Shown: piece by piece, positions 8,013 to 17,531 of the stretch
Position numbering within the stretch: the first letter of the stretch is position 1
Layout: each line of letters starts with the position of its first letter
Origin: Prevotella sp.
GTDB lineage: Bacteria > Bacteroidota > Bacteroidia > Bacteroidales > Bacteroidaceae
Direction of reading: 5' to 3'
Length of the DNA: 41,238 nt
NCBI GenBank assembly: GCA_018053665.1
Contig: JAGPKZ010000008.1
Coordinates: 7,683-48,920 of the forward strand
The notes under the pieces: generated by a model
Told to the model about the DNA's origin: nothing
Seen by the model: the letters and a program-made list of their open reading frames with translations, nothing else
Database searches by the model: none
Program-made: the position numbers and the translations under genes

Positions 8013-8852
8013 TTATAGTTTGGCTTTAAATGTAAAGCAATCCGGGAAAAGACTATCGAGTTCTTTTGGTTCTTCTTCGAATAAACCATAGAGGCAACTT
8101 CCGCTACCACTCATCTGGGCATAAACGGCACCATTTTCATAAAGTTTGTTCTTTATATTACTTAGTTCTGGATGATTTGTGAAAATAGATGATTCGAAAT
8201 CATTAATTAAAAGCTCTTTCCATGTAGAAATAGGTTTGTGAACGATGTCTCTACAACAAATTTCTGGGGTACTTGGTATAATGTTAGCAAAAGCCTCTTT
8301 TGTAGAAACAGCAATATCAGGTTTTACTAAAAATATGTAGTATCCACTCAGATTGCCTTTTGGTCCGTCTGCAGGAATTAGTTGGTCACCGATACCTGTT
8401 GCGTATGATGGTTCGCAACTAATGAAGAATGCACAATCAGCCCCTAACTTTGCAGCATATCTTTCCATTTCAGCATTACCTATGTTGAGTCTGAAACGTT
8501 CATCAATTAGTTTTATCATGTGGGCTGCATCACTGGAACCACCACCCAAACCAGCTTGTGAAGGTATTCGTTTGTAAAGATGAGCATGCACGCGAGGCAG
8601 TTTGTAATCTTCTGCTATTAACTTGTAGGCTTTTACAACGAGATTGTTGTTTTCGTCACATTCGATAGCGTTACCGCTAACTTTTAAGTCACAATCATTT
8701 TCAGATGGAAATTTCTCATCCATATATTTTATTTCCAAAGCATCATATAATGGAATAGGGTAGAATACTGTTTCCAGATTGTGATAACCATCGGAACGTT
8801 TGCTTACGATGTTCAGTCCAAGATTAATTTTGGCACATGGAAATTTAATCAT
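8013..8852 (-). CDS. ispE: 4-diphosphocytidyl-2-C-methyl-D-erythritol kinase IspE
   Basis: IspE phosphorylates CDP-methylerythritol in the MEP pathway of isoprenoid synthesis. The 279-residue sequence has the GHMP kinase layout: CAKINLGLNIVSKRSDGYHNLETV at the N-terminus, the ATP-binding PSQAGLGGGSSDAA and the C-terminal MSGSGSCLYGLF. Its length is normal. It is the first gene of a two-gene - strand unit with the Nudix protein and diverges from dnaB. Confidence 0.96.
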   Translation of the reverse strand: MIKFPCAKINLGLNIVSKRSDGYHNLETVFYPIPLYDALEIKYMDEKFPSENDCDLKVSGNAIECDENNNLVVKAYKLIAEDYKLPRVHAHLYKRIPSQAGLGGGSSDAAHMIKLIDERFRLNIGNAEMERYAAKLGADCAFFISCEPSYATGIGDQLIPADGPKGNLSGYYIFLVKPDIAVSTKEAFANIIPSTPEICCRDIVHKPISTWKELLINDFESSIFTNHPELSNIKNKLYENGAVYAQMSGSGSCLYGLFEEEPKELDSLFPDCFTFKAKL

Positions 8853-8876
8853 AGTTATTATTATAAATTATGTATG

Positions 8877-8884
8877 CAAAGATA
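8877..8884 (-). promoter_or_regulatory. -7 box for ispE
   Basis: CAAAGATA on the + strand reads TATCTTTG on the - strand, a perfect -7 box 25 nt upstream of the ispE start. No good TTTG is seen at the expected -33 position. Confidence 0.5.
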
Positions 8885-9001
8885 TTGCAACCGAGAGCAG
8901 AATCATCAAGTTTGGTTGAATGTTATGTCAAGTTCAGTTGTATCTTATGCAAAAATACAAAAAATCTAATAACCATAATATTATATCAACAAAAAAATTA
9001 T

Positions 9002-9009
9002 TACCTTTG
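9002..9009 (+). promoter_or_regulatory. -7 box for dnaB
   Basis: TACCTTTG lies 17 nt before the dnaB start codon. The expected -33 region is A/T-rich without a clear TTTG, so the promoter is only half supported. Confidence 0.5.
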
Positions 9010-9026
9010 TCAGAAATCATTAATTT

Positions 9027-10556
9027 ATGGCAGAAAACAATAGCAATAATACTAAAAAGCGTAAGACTTCTACACCTATAGATACTACTTATGGTCATCT
9101 TCAACCGCAAGCTACAGACATTGAGAGAGCTGTACTTGGCGCTTTGATGATAGATAAGGACGCATTTTCGATGATTTCAGAGATTATACGTCCTGAGACA
9201 TTCTATGAACCAAGAAATCAAAAAATATATCAGGCTATTCAAAACCTGAATATGAGTGAACGTCCTGTTGATATTATGACCGTTACCGAAGAATTGAAAA
9301 AGGAAGGTAATATTGATGACATAGGAGGTACTGGTTATGTGCTGGATATTAGTGCTCATGTTGCATCTTCAGCTAATGTGGAATATCATGCACACATCTT
9401 GGCACAGAAATACCTTGCTCGTCAGCTTATTCAGTTTGCGAGTAGGATTGAGGAAAAAGCTTTTGATGATACTGTTGACGTTGATGCCTTGATGCAGGAG
9501 GCTGAAGGCACGTTATTTGAGATATCACAGAAAAATATGAAGCAGGATTATACTCAGATAGATCCAATTATAGAACAGGCTGTGAATATCTTGCAAAATG
9601 CTTCAGCAAATACAGGTGGATTGACTGGTGTGCCTACAGGATATACACAGCTAGACGACATGACGAGTGGTTGGCAGCAGAGTGACCTTGTTATTATAGC
9701 AGGACGTCCAGCCATGGGTAAGACTTCTTTCGCACTTAGTTTAGCCAAGAATATTGCTGTTGATTATAGAATTCCTACTGCATTCTTCTCTCTGGAAATG
9801 AACAACGTTCAGCTTGTTAACCGTTTGATTTCAAATACTTGTGAGATTGCTGGTAACAAAATGCTGAACGGACAGCTTACTCCTGATGAATGGGAACGTC
9901 TTGATAAAAATCTTAGAAAGTTGACAGGTGCTCCTGTTTATGTGGATGATACTCCTGGATTATCGGTATTTGAACTTAGAACTAAAGCCCGTAGGTTGGC
10001 GCGTGAAAAAGGAGTTAAGATTATTATGATTGACTACCTTCAGTTGATGAATGCCAACGGTATGAAGTTTGGTAGCCGTCAGGAGGAGGTTTCTACAATA
10101 TCTAGATCATTAAAGGGATTAGCAAAGGAATTGAATATTCCAATACTTGCACTTTCCCAGTTGAATCGTACTGTTGAAAACCGTGACGGACTTGAAGGTA
10201 AGCGCCCACAGCTTAGTGACTTGCGTGAATCCGGAGCCATCGAGCAGGATGCAGATATGGTGCTTTTCGTGCATCGTCCTGAATACTATCATATTTTCAA
10301 TGATGAAAAGGGTAATGACCTTCACGGAAAAGCCCAAATCATTATTGCAAAGCATAGAAAGGGTGCTACCGGTGACGTTTTGCTTACATTTAAGGGTGAA
10401 TATACTAGATTCCAGAATCCAGAAGAGTCTTATGGTATGCCACAGGGCGGTGGTGAGATTATCGGTTCGAAGATGAACAATGGTGATGGTGCTCCGCAAG
10501 ATAATCCTTTTGGGGATATGCCACCTATTCCTCAAGGCGACAATATGCCTTTCTGA
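9027..10556 (+). CDS. dnaB: Replicative DNA helicase DnaB
   Basis: The 509-residue hexameric helicase unwinds DNA at the replication fork. It has the N-terminal primase-interaction domain (PQATDIERAVLGALMIDKDAF), a linker and the RecA-like C-terminal domain with Walker A GRPAMGKTSF, Walker B IIMIDYLQLM and LSQLNRTVENRDGLEGKRPQ less its last residues, followed by DLRESGAIEQDAD. The last 40 residues are a Gly/Asn/Pro-rich tail ending GDNMPF. No intein is present. It is transcribed alone, divergent from ispE and upstream of the leu operon promoter. Confidence 0.97.
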   Translation: MAENNSNNTKKRKTSTPIDTTYGHLQPQATDIERAVLGALMIDKDAFSMISEIIRPETFYEPRNQKIYQAIQNLNMSERPVDIMTVTEELKKEGNIDDIGGTGYVLDISAHVASSANVEYHAHILAQKYLARQLIQFASRIEEKAFDDTVDVDALMQEAEGTLFEISQKNMKQDYTQIDPIIEQAVNILQNASANTGGLTGVPTGYTQLDDMTSGWQQSDLVIIAGRPAMGKTSFALSLAKNIAVDYRIPTAFFSLEMNNVQLVNRLISNTCEIAGNKMLNGQLTPDEWERLDKNLRKLTGAPVYVDDTPGLSVFELRTKARRLAREKGVKIIMIDYLQLMNANGMKFGSRQEEVSTISRSLKGLAKELNIPILALSQLNRTVENRDGLEGKRPQLSDLRESGAIEQDADMVLFVHRPEYYHIFNDEKGNDLHGKAQIIIAKHRKGATGDVLLTFKGEYTRFQNPEESYGMPQGGGEIIGSKMNNGDGAPQDNPFGDMPPIPQGDNMPF

Positions 10557-10608
10557 TTTAAAACAGATAATAGAAACGATGTAAAAAGTTATCAAAAGTA
10601 GTAATATG

Positions 10609-10633
10609 AAACATTTTTATCTAAAAATGTTTT
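10609..10633 (+). terminator. Weak A/T-rich hairpin after dnaB
   Basis: AAACATTTTTA pairs with TAAAAATGTTT around a 2-nt loop, followed by TTT and AATTT. The stem is nearly all A-T and directly abuts the leu promoter, so terminator function is uncertain. Confidence 0.4.
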
Positions 10634-10639
10634 AATTTC

Positions 10640-10671
10640 TTTGTGTATTTAGAAATATATCATTACCTTTG
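10640..10671 (+). promoter_or_regulatory. leu operon promoter
   Basis: TTTG (10640-10643), a 20-nt spacer and TACCTTTG (10664-10671) give a full Bacteroidota promoter. The predicted start point, near 10676-10680, puts the leader peptide start codon about 15 nt into the transcript. Confidence 0.75.
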
Positions 10672-10693
10672 CACTTGTAAATACGAAAAAGAT

Positions 10694-10777
10694 ATGATTA
10701 CATCTATAAACATATTGAGCATTATTATTAGTATTCGACTTCAAAAAGTGAGTGGAAGTGGTAAGGTGCGCATATAG
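10694..10777 (+). CDS. Isoleucine-rich leader peptide of the leu operon
   Basis: A 27-codon reading frame (start 10694, TAG 10775-10777) encodes a peptide with eight Ile, two Leu and two Val residues. The densest stretch reads INILSIIISIRL (codons 5-16). It lies between a full promoter and a hairpin terminator, 92 nt ahead of leuA. This is the classic arrangement of a transcription-attenuation leader: a ribosome stalled at the Ile codons (10706-10735) would leave the downstream RNA free, whereas one reaching the stop codon would cover it. Ile outnumbers Leu four to one, which is unexpected for a leu operon. The peptide itself need have no function. No homologue was searched for. Confidence 0.8.
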   Translation: MITSINILSIIISIRLQKVSGSGKVRI

Positions 10778-10836
10778 ATGATGTAAAAAGATATTTGAAG
10801 CCTTTCTCACTTTCATGTAAGTGTGAAAGGCTTTTT
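10739..10836 (+). promoter_or_regulatory. Transcription attenuator of the leu operon
   Basis: The terminator stem is 15 bp with one T-T mismatch (10798-10812 with 10819-10833; loop TCATGT), followed by TTT. A competing pairing is visible: AAAGTGAG (10745-10752), inside the leader peptide frame, is an exact complement of CTCACTTT (10806-10813) in the terminator's left arm. A second alternative pairs CTTCAAA (10739-10745) with TTTGAAG (10794-10800). Ribosome position on the leader would choose between these folds. The pairings are seen directly; the regulatory role is inferred. Confidence 0.78.
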
Positions 10837-10869
10837 CATTGGAGATAATAAATATAAATACACAAATAT

Positions 10870-12372
10870 ATGAGTGACAGATTGTTTGTTTTTGATACCA
10901 CTCTTAGAGATGGTGAGCAGGTGCCGGGATGCCAGTTGAATACTGTAGAAAAAATTCAGGTAGCTAAGGCTCTTGAGCAGTTGGGTGTAGATGTTATTGA
11001 AGCTGGTTTTCCTATATCATCTCCTGGTGATTTTAATTCAGTTGTTGAAATTTCCAAAGCTGTAACATGGCCAACTATATGTGCCTTGACAAGAGCAGTT
11101 CAAAAGGATATAGACTGTGCTGTTGATGCGCTAAAATATGCAAAACATAAGCGTATTCATACAGGAATAGGAACTAGTGATTCTCACATTAAGTATAAAT
11201 TCAATTCTAACAGAGATGAGATAATCGAACGTGCAGTTGCTGCCGTCAGTTATGCTAAGAAATATGTAGAAGATGTTGAGTTTTATGCAGAAGATGCAGG
11301 CAGAACAGACAATGAATATCTTGCAAGAGTGGTAGAGGCTGTCGTTAAAGCTGGTGCCACTGTTGTTAATATTCCTGATACAACAGGTTATTGCCTTCCT
11401 GATGAATATGGAAATAAGATAAAGTATCTTATGGAGCATGTAGATGGTATGGATAAGGCAATCCTTTCTACTCATTGTCATAACGATTTAGGTATGGCTA
11501 CTGCAAATACTCTTCAGGGAGTGTTGAATGGCGCACGTCAGGTTGAAGTAACAATAAATGGAATAGGAGAGCGAGCCGGAAACACCTCTCTTGAAGAAAT
11601 TGCTATGATACTGAAATGTCATAAGGGTATTGACATTGATACTAATATCAATACAACTAAGATTGTTCCAATGTCAAGAATGGTATCTAGTTTGATGAAT
11701 ATGCCAGTACAGCCTAACAAGGCTATTGTGGGACGTAATGCATTTGCACATTCGAGCGGTATTCATCAAGATGGTATATTAAAGAATGTCCAGACTTATG
11801 AAATAATTAATCCAAAGGATGTAGGATTGGATGATAATTCGATAGTATTGACAGCTCGTTCAGGAAGGGCAGCTTTGAAATATCGTCTGCGTGTAAATGG
11901 TATTGATATAGAAGACGAGGAAAAACTTGATAAGATATATAAAAAATTCTTGCAGTTAGCTGATAAGAAGAAAGAAGTTAGTGATGAGGACGTTTTGATG
12001 TTGGCTGGTGCCGACCAGACTGATGCTCATGGTGTGAAACTCGATTATTTACAGGTTACAACAGGTCTGGGCGTAAAGAGCGTGGCAAGTATAGGACTTG
12101 ACTTATCTGGGCAGAAGTTTGAGGAAGCATCATCTGGTAACGGACCTGTCGATGCTGCTATAAAAGCATTGAAGAAAATAGTACAGAAGCAGATGACCTT
12201 GAAGGAATTTACTATTCAAGCAATTGACAAAGGGTCTGATGATGTGGGTAAAGTTCACATGCAGGTGGAATACGATGGTCATTTATATTATGGCTTTGGC
12301 GCAGACACCGATATTGTAACTGCCAGTGTAGAGGCATATATTGATTGCATCAATAAGTTTAAGATTCGCTAA
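10870..12372 (+). CDS. leuA: 2-isopropylmalate synthase LeuA
   Basis: LeuA condenses acetyl-CoA with 2-oxoisovalerate, the committed step of leucine synthesis. The 500-residue protein has the HMGL-like barrel with [13 protein letters not shown], the metal-binding [12 protein letters not shown] and [27 protein letters not shown] is followed by a C-terminal regulatory LeuA dimer domain (from about residue 380), where leucine feedback acts in this family. It is the first structural gene of the operon, behind the attenuator. leuC follows after 30 nt. A second LeuA-like synthase is encoded further down the operon. Confidence 0.96.
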   Translation: MSDRLFVFDTTLRDGEQVPGCQLNTVEKIQVAKALEQLGVDVIEAGFPISSPGDFNSVVEISKAVTWPTICALTRAVQKDIDCAVDALKYAKHKRIHTGIGTSDSHIKYKFNSNRDEIIERAVAAVSYAKKYVEDVEFYAEDAGRTDNEYLARVVEAVVKAGATVVNIPDTTGYCLPDEYGNKIKYLMEHVDGMDKAILSTHCHNDLGMATANTLQGVLNGARQVEVTINGIGERAGNTSLEEIAMILKCHKGIDIDTNINTTKIVPMSRMVSSLMNMPVQPNKAIVGRNAFAHSSGIHQDGILKNVQTYEIINPKDVGLDDNSIVLTARSGRAALKYRLRVNGIDIEDEEKLDKIYKKFLQLADKKKEVSDEDVLMLAGADQTDAHGVKLDYLQVTTGLGVKSVASIGLDLSGQKFEEASSGNGPVDAAIKALKKIVQKQMTLKEFTIQAIDKGSDDVGKVHMQVEYDGHLYYGFGADTDIVTASVEAYIDCINKFKIR

Positions 12373-12402
12373 TTTAGATAAAAATAATAAATACACATAT
12401 TT

Positions 12403-13794
12403 ATGAATACATTATTTGACAAGATTTGGGACAAACATGTTGTGCAGATCGTTAACGATGGTCCTACGCAACTTTATATAGATCGTCTTTATTGTCATGA
12501 AGTAACTTCTCCGCAGGCTTTCGCTGGAATGCGTGCAAGAGGATTGAAGTGCTTTAGATCTGACAAGATATATTGTATGCCTGATCATAATACACCTACA
12601 CACGATCAGGATAAGCTTGTTGATGATCCTATTTCACGCAAACAACTTGACACACTTGACAAGAACTGCACTGACTTTGGATTGAAGGAGTTTAAGATGA
12701 ATACCAAAGATAACGGTATAATTCATGTGGTTGGTCCTGAGAAGGGACTATCTTTGCCAGGAATGACTATTGTATGTGGAGACTCTCATACTTCAACTCA
12801 CGGTGCTATGGGGGCAGTTGCTTTCGGTATCGGTACATCTGAGGTAGAAATGGTTATGGCTTCTCAATGTATTCTTCAGCAGAAGCCAAAGAGCATGAGG
12901 ATAAATATCAATGGAAAACTTAATCCTAATATTGTAGCCAAGGATGTTGCTCTTTATCTTATGAGTAAACTTACTACGAGTGGCGCAACGGGTTATTTTG
13001 TTGAATATAGTGGTCAGGTTGTACGTGACATGACTATGGAAGGTAGATTGACATTGTGTAATCTGACTATTGAGATGGGTGCACGTGGTGGATTTGTCGC
13101 TCCTGACGAGAAGACGTTTGAATATATAAAAGGTCGTGAATATGCTCCAAAGGGAGAAGAATGGAACAAGGCTTTGGCTTATTGGAAAACTCTAAAGAGC
13201 GGTGACGATGCTATATTTGATAAGGAGCTGAACTTTAAAGCTTCTGATATTGCACCACGTATAACTTATGGTACGAATCCAGGAATGGGTATTGCCATTG
13301 ACGGAACAATACCTACTCTTGACACAATGGATGAGAAAGAGCAGGCTTCGTTTATGAAGAGTCTTGAGTATATGGGGTTCAAACCAGGAGAGAAGCTTCT
13401 TGGTCACGTCGTTGACTATGTTTTCCTTGGTGCATGTACTAATGGGCGAATCGAGGATTTTCGTGTTTTCGCAGATATTGTTAAAGGTAAGAAGAAGGCG
13501 GATAATGTAACTGCTTGGCTTGTTCCTGGTTCATGGCTTGTTGATAAGCAGATTCGTGAAGAGGGTATAGACAAGATTGTTGAAGCTGCTGGTTTTGAAA
13601 TTCGTCAACCTGGATGTTCTGCATGTCTAGCAATGAATGATGATAAGATTCCTGCCGGAAAATATTCTGTTTCGACAAGTAATCGTAACTTTGAAGGACG
13701 ACAGGGACCTGGTTCACGTACTATACTTGCTTCTCCGCTAGTAGCAGCTGCAGCTGCTATAACTGGTAAAATTACAGATCCACGAACTCTTTAA
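12403..13794 (+). CDS. leuC: 3-isopropylmalate dehydratase large subunit LeuC
   Basis: LeuC with LeuD isomerises 2- to 3-isopropylmalate using a [4Fe-4S] cluster. The 463-residue sequence has the aconitase-family motifs [32 protein letters not shown] and [11 protein letters not shown], which supply the three cluster cysteines, and ends with [19 protein letters not shown]. Its length is normal. It sits between leuA and leuD with short gaps. The same enzyme could also act on citramalate if the second synthase of the operon makes it. Confidence 0.96.
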   Translation: MNTLFDKIWDKHVVQIVNDGPTQLYIDRLYCHEVTSPQAFAGMRARGLKCFRSDKIYCMPDHNTPTHDQDKLVDDPISRKQLDTLDKNCTDFGLKEFKMNTKDNGIIHVVGPEKGLSLPGMTIVCGDSHTSTHGAMGAVAFGIGTSEVEMVMASQCILQQKPKSMRININGKLNPNIVAKDVALYLMSKLTTSGATGYFVEYSGQVVRDMTMEGRLTLCNLTIEMGARGGFVAPDEKTFEYIKGREYAPKGEEWNKALAYWKTLKSGDDAIFDKELNFKASDIAPRITYGTNPGMGIAIDGTIPTLDTMDEKEQASFMKSLEYMGFKPGEKLLGHVVDYVFLGACTNGRIEDFRVFADIVKGKKKADNVTAWLVPGSWLVDKQIREEGIDKIVEAAGFEIRQPGCSACLAMNDDKIPAGKYSVSTSNRNFEGRQGPGSRTILASPLVAAAAAITGKITDPRTL

Positions 13795-13804
13795 TATAAT
13801 AATT

Positions 13805-14395
13805 ATGAGACAGAAATTTAACGTTATAACATCAACATGTATTCCATTGCCATTAGAAAACGTGGATACAGACCAGATAATTCCGGCTCGTTTTTTAAAA
13901 GCAACAGACAAAGAAGGCTTTGGCGATAATTTATTTCGTGATTGGCGATATAATAAGGATGGTTCTTTAAAGAAAGATTTTGTATTGAACGATTCAAGAT
14001 ATAGTGGAGTGATACTTGTTGCTGGTAAGAACTTTGGCTCAGGTTCATCTCGTGAACATGCGGCTTGGGCTATTGCAGGATATGGATTTAGAGTTGTAAT
14101 AAGTTCTTTTTTTGCTGATATACATAAAAATAATGAACTTAACAACTTTGTACTTCCTGTTGTTGTGTCAGAGGTCTTCCTTCAGGAACTCTTCGATAGT
14201 ATAAAGGAAGATAACAAAATGGAGGTGAAGGTAGATTTGCCTAATCAGGTTGTTACCAATGTCAAGACAGGGAAGAGTGAACGCTTTGAGATAAACGGTT
14301 ATAAGAAACATTGTCTTATGAATGGACTTGATGATGTTGATTTCCTTGTGCAGAATTGTGATAAGGTTGAATCATGGGAGAAAGCAAACAAATAG
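13805..14395 (+). CDS. leuD: 3-isopropylmalate dehydratase small subunit LeuD
   Basis: The 196-residue swivel-domain subunit pairs with LeuC. Visible motifs are PLPLENVDTDQIIPARFLK at the N-terminus and NFGSGSSREHAAWAI, the substrate-contact loop. It starts 10 nt after leuC. Its last 22 nt overlap the start of the next gene, which suggests translational coupling between the dehydratase and the second LeuA-like synthase. Confidence 0.95.
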   Translation: MRQKFNVITSTCIPLPLENVDTDQIIPARFLKATDKEGFGDNLFRDWRYNKDGSLKKDFVLNDSRYSGVILVAGKNFGSGSSREHAAWAIAGYGFRVVISSFFADIHKNNELNNFVLPVVVSEVFLQELFDSIKEDNKMEVKVDLPNQVVTNVKTGKSERFEINGYKKHCLMNGLDDVDFLVQNCDKVESWEKANK

Positions 14396-15915
14396 AAATA
14401 ATGGATTGCACGCTTCGTGACGGAGAACAGACCAATGGTGTGTCTTTTCTCCCTCATGAAAAGTTGATGATAGCTCGTGCTCTATTGTCTGATGTAAAGG
14501 TTGATCGCATTGAGATTGCTTCTGCACGTGTGTCTGAAGGTGAAAAGAATGCAGTACGTATGATTTCCCGTTATGCCGAACTTAACGGGATACTGAATAA
14601 GGTTGAGGTTCTTGGTTTTGTTGATGGTAACAAGTCTGTTGATTGGATACATGATTGTGGTTGTCGGGTTATAAATTTGTTAGCTAAAGGCAGTTTAAAG
14701 CATTGCACATTGCAGTTAAAGAAAACAGCCGAGGAACATATTCATGATATTGTAGAAGTACTTGATTATGCCAAAAGCTTGAACATGCAAGTAAATCTAT
14801 ATCTTGAGGATTGGTCTTCTGGTATGAAAGATTCTCCTGAATATGTGTTTAAATTAATAGATTCTCTTCATGATAAGAACATCTGCCGTTTTCTTTTGCC
14901 TGATACATTGGGAATATTGAGCCCTACTCAGACAATAGATTATATCAGTCAGGTTGTGGAACGTTATCCTGATGTGCATTTTGATTTTCATGCCCATAAT
15001 GACTATGATATGGCTGTGGCTAATTCACTTGCGGCAGTTAAGGGTGGAGTTCATGGATTACATGTTACTGTAAACGGATTGGGCGAGAGATGTGGTAATG
15101 CTCCATTGTCATCAATGCATGTAGTATTGAAGGATATGTATGATTTTTCAACGAATATTGAAGAGTCTTCATTGGTATATATCACCCATCTTGTTGAGGG
15201 GTACAGTGGTATTGCCGTAGCACCAAATACTCCTATCGTTGGTGAGAATGTTTTTACTCAGGTTGCTGGTGTTCATGCCGACGGCGACAATAAAGACAAA
15301 TTGTATTGTAATGATTTGGTTCCTGAAAGATTTGGGCGTCATCGTGAATATGCCCTTGGCAAGAATTCAGGTAAAGCGAATATTACTCAAAATCTTAATG
15401 AACTAGGACTTGTGCTCACTCAGGAACAGACTAAAGCGGTGACACAGCGCATTACCCAACTTGGTGACAGAAAAGAATTAGTTACTCAGGAAGACTTGCC
15501 GTATATTGTCTCTGATGTTTTGAAACATAGTATTCCTGATGATAATGTAAGGTTGGTAAGTTACATGGTTTCAACGTCTTATGGCATGCGACCTATAGCA
15601 AGTCTTAAAGTGTCTATAAACGGTGTCTGCTATGAAGCTGATTCTACTGGTGACGGACAATATGATGCCTTTGTAAAGGCGTTGCGTAAAGTCTACAAGA
15701 ATAATCTCAATAGGGAGTTTCCTCTGCTGGATAATTATCAGGTAAGCATTCCGCCAGGTGGACGTACTGATGCTTTGGTGCAGACAATTATTACATGGAT
15801 TAAGAGTGATGGTAAGATGTTCCGAACAAGAGGACTTGATGCTGATCAGACGGAGGCTGCTATTAAGGCAACTATAAAGATGCTAAATATGATTGAGAAT
15901 CCTGAAAATAAATAA
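14374..15915 (+). CDS. Second LeuA-like synthase, 2-isopropylmalate or citramalate synthase family
   Basis: A 513-residue paralogue of LeuA with [17 protein letters not shown], the metal-binding [24 protein letters not shown], a short linker and a C-terminal LeuA dimer-type regulatory domain (from about residue 390). It is well diverged from the operon's own LeuA. The family includes 2-isopropylmalate, (R)-citramalate and homocitrate synthases, and the substrate cannot be fixed by eye. Its place between leuD and leuB and the Ile-rich leader make citramalate synthase an attractive guess, since LeuCD and LeuB also act on citramalate-derived intermediates. The start at 14374 overlaps leuD by 22 nt; an ATG at 14401 is in frame but would trim the first strand of the barrel. 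Confidence 0.85.
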   Translation: MGESKQIEIMDCTLRDGEQTNGVSFLPHEKLMIARALLSDVKVDRIEIASARVSEGEKNAVRMISRYAELNGILNKVEVLGFVDGNKSVDWIHDCGCRVINLLAKGSLKHCTLQLKKTAEEHIHDIVEVLDYAKSLNMQVNLYLEDWSSGMKDSPEYVFKLIDSLHDKNICRFLLPDTLGILSPTQTIDYISQVVERYPDVHFDFHAHNDYDMAVANSLAAVKGGVHGLHVTVNGLGERCGNAPLSSMHVVLKDMYDFSTNIEESSLVYITHLVEGYSGIAVAPNTPIVGENVFTQVAGVHADGDNKDKLYCNDLVPERFGRHREYALGKNSGKANITQNLNELGLVLTQEQTKAVTQRITQLGDRKELVTQEDLPYIVSDVLKHSIPDDNVRLVSYMVSTSYGMRPIASLKVSINGVCYEADSTGDGQYDAFVKALRKVYKNNLNREFPLLDNYQVSIPPGGRTDALVQTIITWIKSDGKMFRTRGLDADQTEAAIKATIKMLNMIENPENK

Positions 15916-15934
15916 TTTTTTAAAATATAATATA

Positions 15935-17002
15935 ATGAATTTAAAGATTGCTGTTTTGGCCGGTGATGGTATAGGACCGGAGATAATGAAACAAGGTATT
16001 GCTGTATTAAATGAGGTAGCAGATAAGTTTAACCACAAGTTTACATATACTGAGGCTCTTTGTGGTGCCCATGCTATTGACTCAGTTGGAGATCCTTTCC
16101 CTGACGATACGTTTAAGGTTTGTATGGATGCTGATGCTGTGTTGTTTGCCGCTGTAGGCGACCCTAAGTTTGATAATAATCCAACTGCTAAGGTTCGTCC
16201 AGAACAGGGACTGCTTGCAATGCGTAAGAAGTTGGGGCTTTTCGCCAATGTTCGTCCTGTTGCTACTTTTGATTGTCTTCTTCACAAGTCTCCTTTGAAG
16301 GATGAACTGTTGAAGGGTGCTGACTTTGTCGTAATTCGTGAACTTACTGGTGGTATGTATTTTGGTGAAAAGTATCAGGATAATGATATGGCTTATGATA
16401 CTGATATCTATACACGTCCTGAAATCGAACGAATCTTGAAGGTAGCTTTTGATACAGCAATGAGACGCAATAAGCATTTGACAGTTGTAGACAAGGCAAA
16501 TGTTCTTGCTTCTAGTCGCCTTTGGAGATTGATTGCAAAGGAGATGGAAAAATCTTATCCTGAAGTAAATACTGATTACATGTTCATCGACAATGCATCA
16601 ATGCGTGTTCTTACAGAACCTACTTTCTTTGATGTTATAGTTACAGAAAATACTTTTGGCGACATTCTTACAGACGAAACTAGTTGTATTACTGGTTCTA
16701 TGGGACTTCAGCCATCAGCAAGTCTGGGAGAACATACTCCATTGTTTGAACCTGTTCATGGAAGTTGGCCTCAGGCAACTGGCAAGAATATTGCTAATCC
16801 TATTGCTCAGATTCTTTCTTCAGCCATGCTTCTTGAGCATTTTGGGCTTAACGCTGAGGGACAACTTATCCGCAAGGCTGTCAATGCAAGTCTTGACGCC
16901 AATGTTCGTACTCCTGAAATTCAGGTTGAAGGTGGTAATACTTACGGAACTGCAGAAGTTGGAAAATGGATTGTAGACTATATCGGTTCTTCGTCAATTT
17001 AA
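15935..17002 (+). CDS. leuB: 3-isopropylmalate dehydrogenase LeuB
   Basis: LeuB oxidises and decarboxylates 3-isopropylmalate to 2-oxoisocaproate with NAD. The 355-residue protein starts [17 protein letters not shown] and has the motifs [21 protein letters not shown] less its last residues, [40 protein letters not shown] and FEPVHGSWP. The upstream in-frame start at 15893 would overlap the previous gene and adds an unrelated 14-residue tail, so 15935 is chosen. It ends the operon; no convincing terminator follows directly. Confidence 0.95.
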   Translation: MNLKIAVLAGDGIGPEIMKQGIAVLNEVADKFNHKFTYTEALCGAHAIDSVGDPFPDDTFKVCMDADAVLFAAVGDPKFDNNPTAKVRPEQGLLAMRKKLGLFANVRPVATFDCLLHKSPLKDELLKGADFVVIRELTGGMYFGEKYQDNDMAYDTDIYTRPEIERILKVAFDTAMRRNKHLTVVDKANVLASSRLWRLIAKEMEKSYPEVNTDYMFIDNASMRVLTEPTFFDVIVTENTFGDILTDETSCITGSMGLQPSASLGEHTPLFEPVHGSWPQATGKNIANPIAQILSSAMLLEHFGLNAEGQLIRKAVNASLDANVRTPEIQVEGGNTYGTAEVGKWIVDYIGSSSI

Positions 17003-17049
17003 GGGGAGATATCCTCAATAAATGGACTTGACACCAGAAAAAGTTTTTT

Positions 17050-17142
17050 TAATGTCACTAATGTCATAATGTCACAAACCCTTTGTTTATAAGGGCTGGG
17101 CGAGTGACATTAAGTGACATTATCGGTGTAAAAGTGGCATTA
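17050..17142. repeat. Inverted cluster of six TAATGTCAC-type boxes
   Basis: Three copies of TAATGTCA(C/T) (17050-17058, 17059-17067, 17067-17075) face three copies of GTG(A/G)CATTA (17104-17112, 17114-17122, 17134-17142). The inner part, CCCTT (17079-17083) with AAGGG (17091-17095), can pair as well. The inner four boxes can form a stem of about 17 bp with one bulged base. This could be a clustered protein-binding site or an RNA structure after leuB. Confidence 0.8.
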
Positions 17143-17371
17143 TACCCTTGTGTACACCTGTTTTTAGCGTTTTTTTCGCAATTATGCTATTTACATAATA
17201 CATATTTATGATGATGTAGTTTTATCGAACATAAATACGGGCTTCCTGAATAGCATAGATAATACAAAAAGCAACTCCATACATATATAGATGTGATAGA
17301 ATGAATTTGTAAGTCTGCAAATATCTTTTGAAACAGTGTGCACAAAAGATTACCTAAAATTCCTCTAGTTT

Positions 17372-17531
17372 TGTGTAATTTGATTACATCAGCATGTGTG
17401 TAATTTGATTACATCAGTATGTATGTAACCCGATTACACAACGTGTGTAACCGTGTTACACAACGTGAACAACTCGATTACACAACGTGTGTAACCGTAT
17501 TACCTAACGTGAAAAAAGTGATTACTTAGCA
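17372..17531. repeat. Tandem array of seven 22-25 bp dyad units
   Basis: Units begin at 17372, 17397, 17422, 17444, 17466, 17488 and 17510. The first two have the form TGTGTAATTTGATTACATCA and are spaced 25 nt apart; the later ones are spaced 22 nt and tend towards TGTGTAACCGTGTTACACAA plus CG. Most units contain a TGTGTAA...TTACACA-type dyad. Units 4-5 and 6-7 also repeat as 44-nt pairs. The spacing is not a multiple of three, there is no open frame through it, and there are no unique spacers, so it is neither coding nor CRISPR. Confidence 0.85.

Noticed and set aside
14374-14395. Frameshift between leuD and the second synthase
   Set aside because: The 22-nt overlap joins two complete proteins of normal length, each with its own start, stop and motifs, so it is ordinary gene overlap.
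17372-17531. Possible CRISPR array
   Set aside because: The 22-25 nt units are directly adjacent with no unique spacers, and there are no cas genes.
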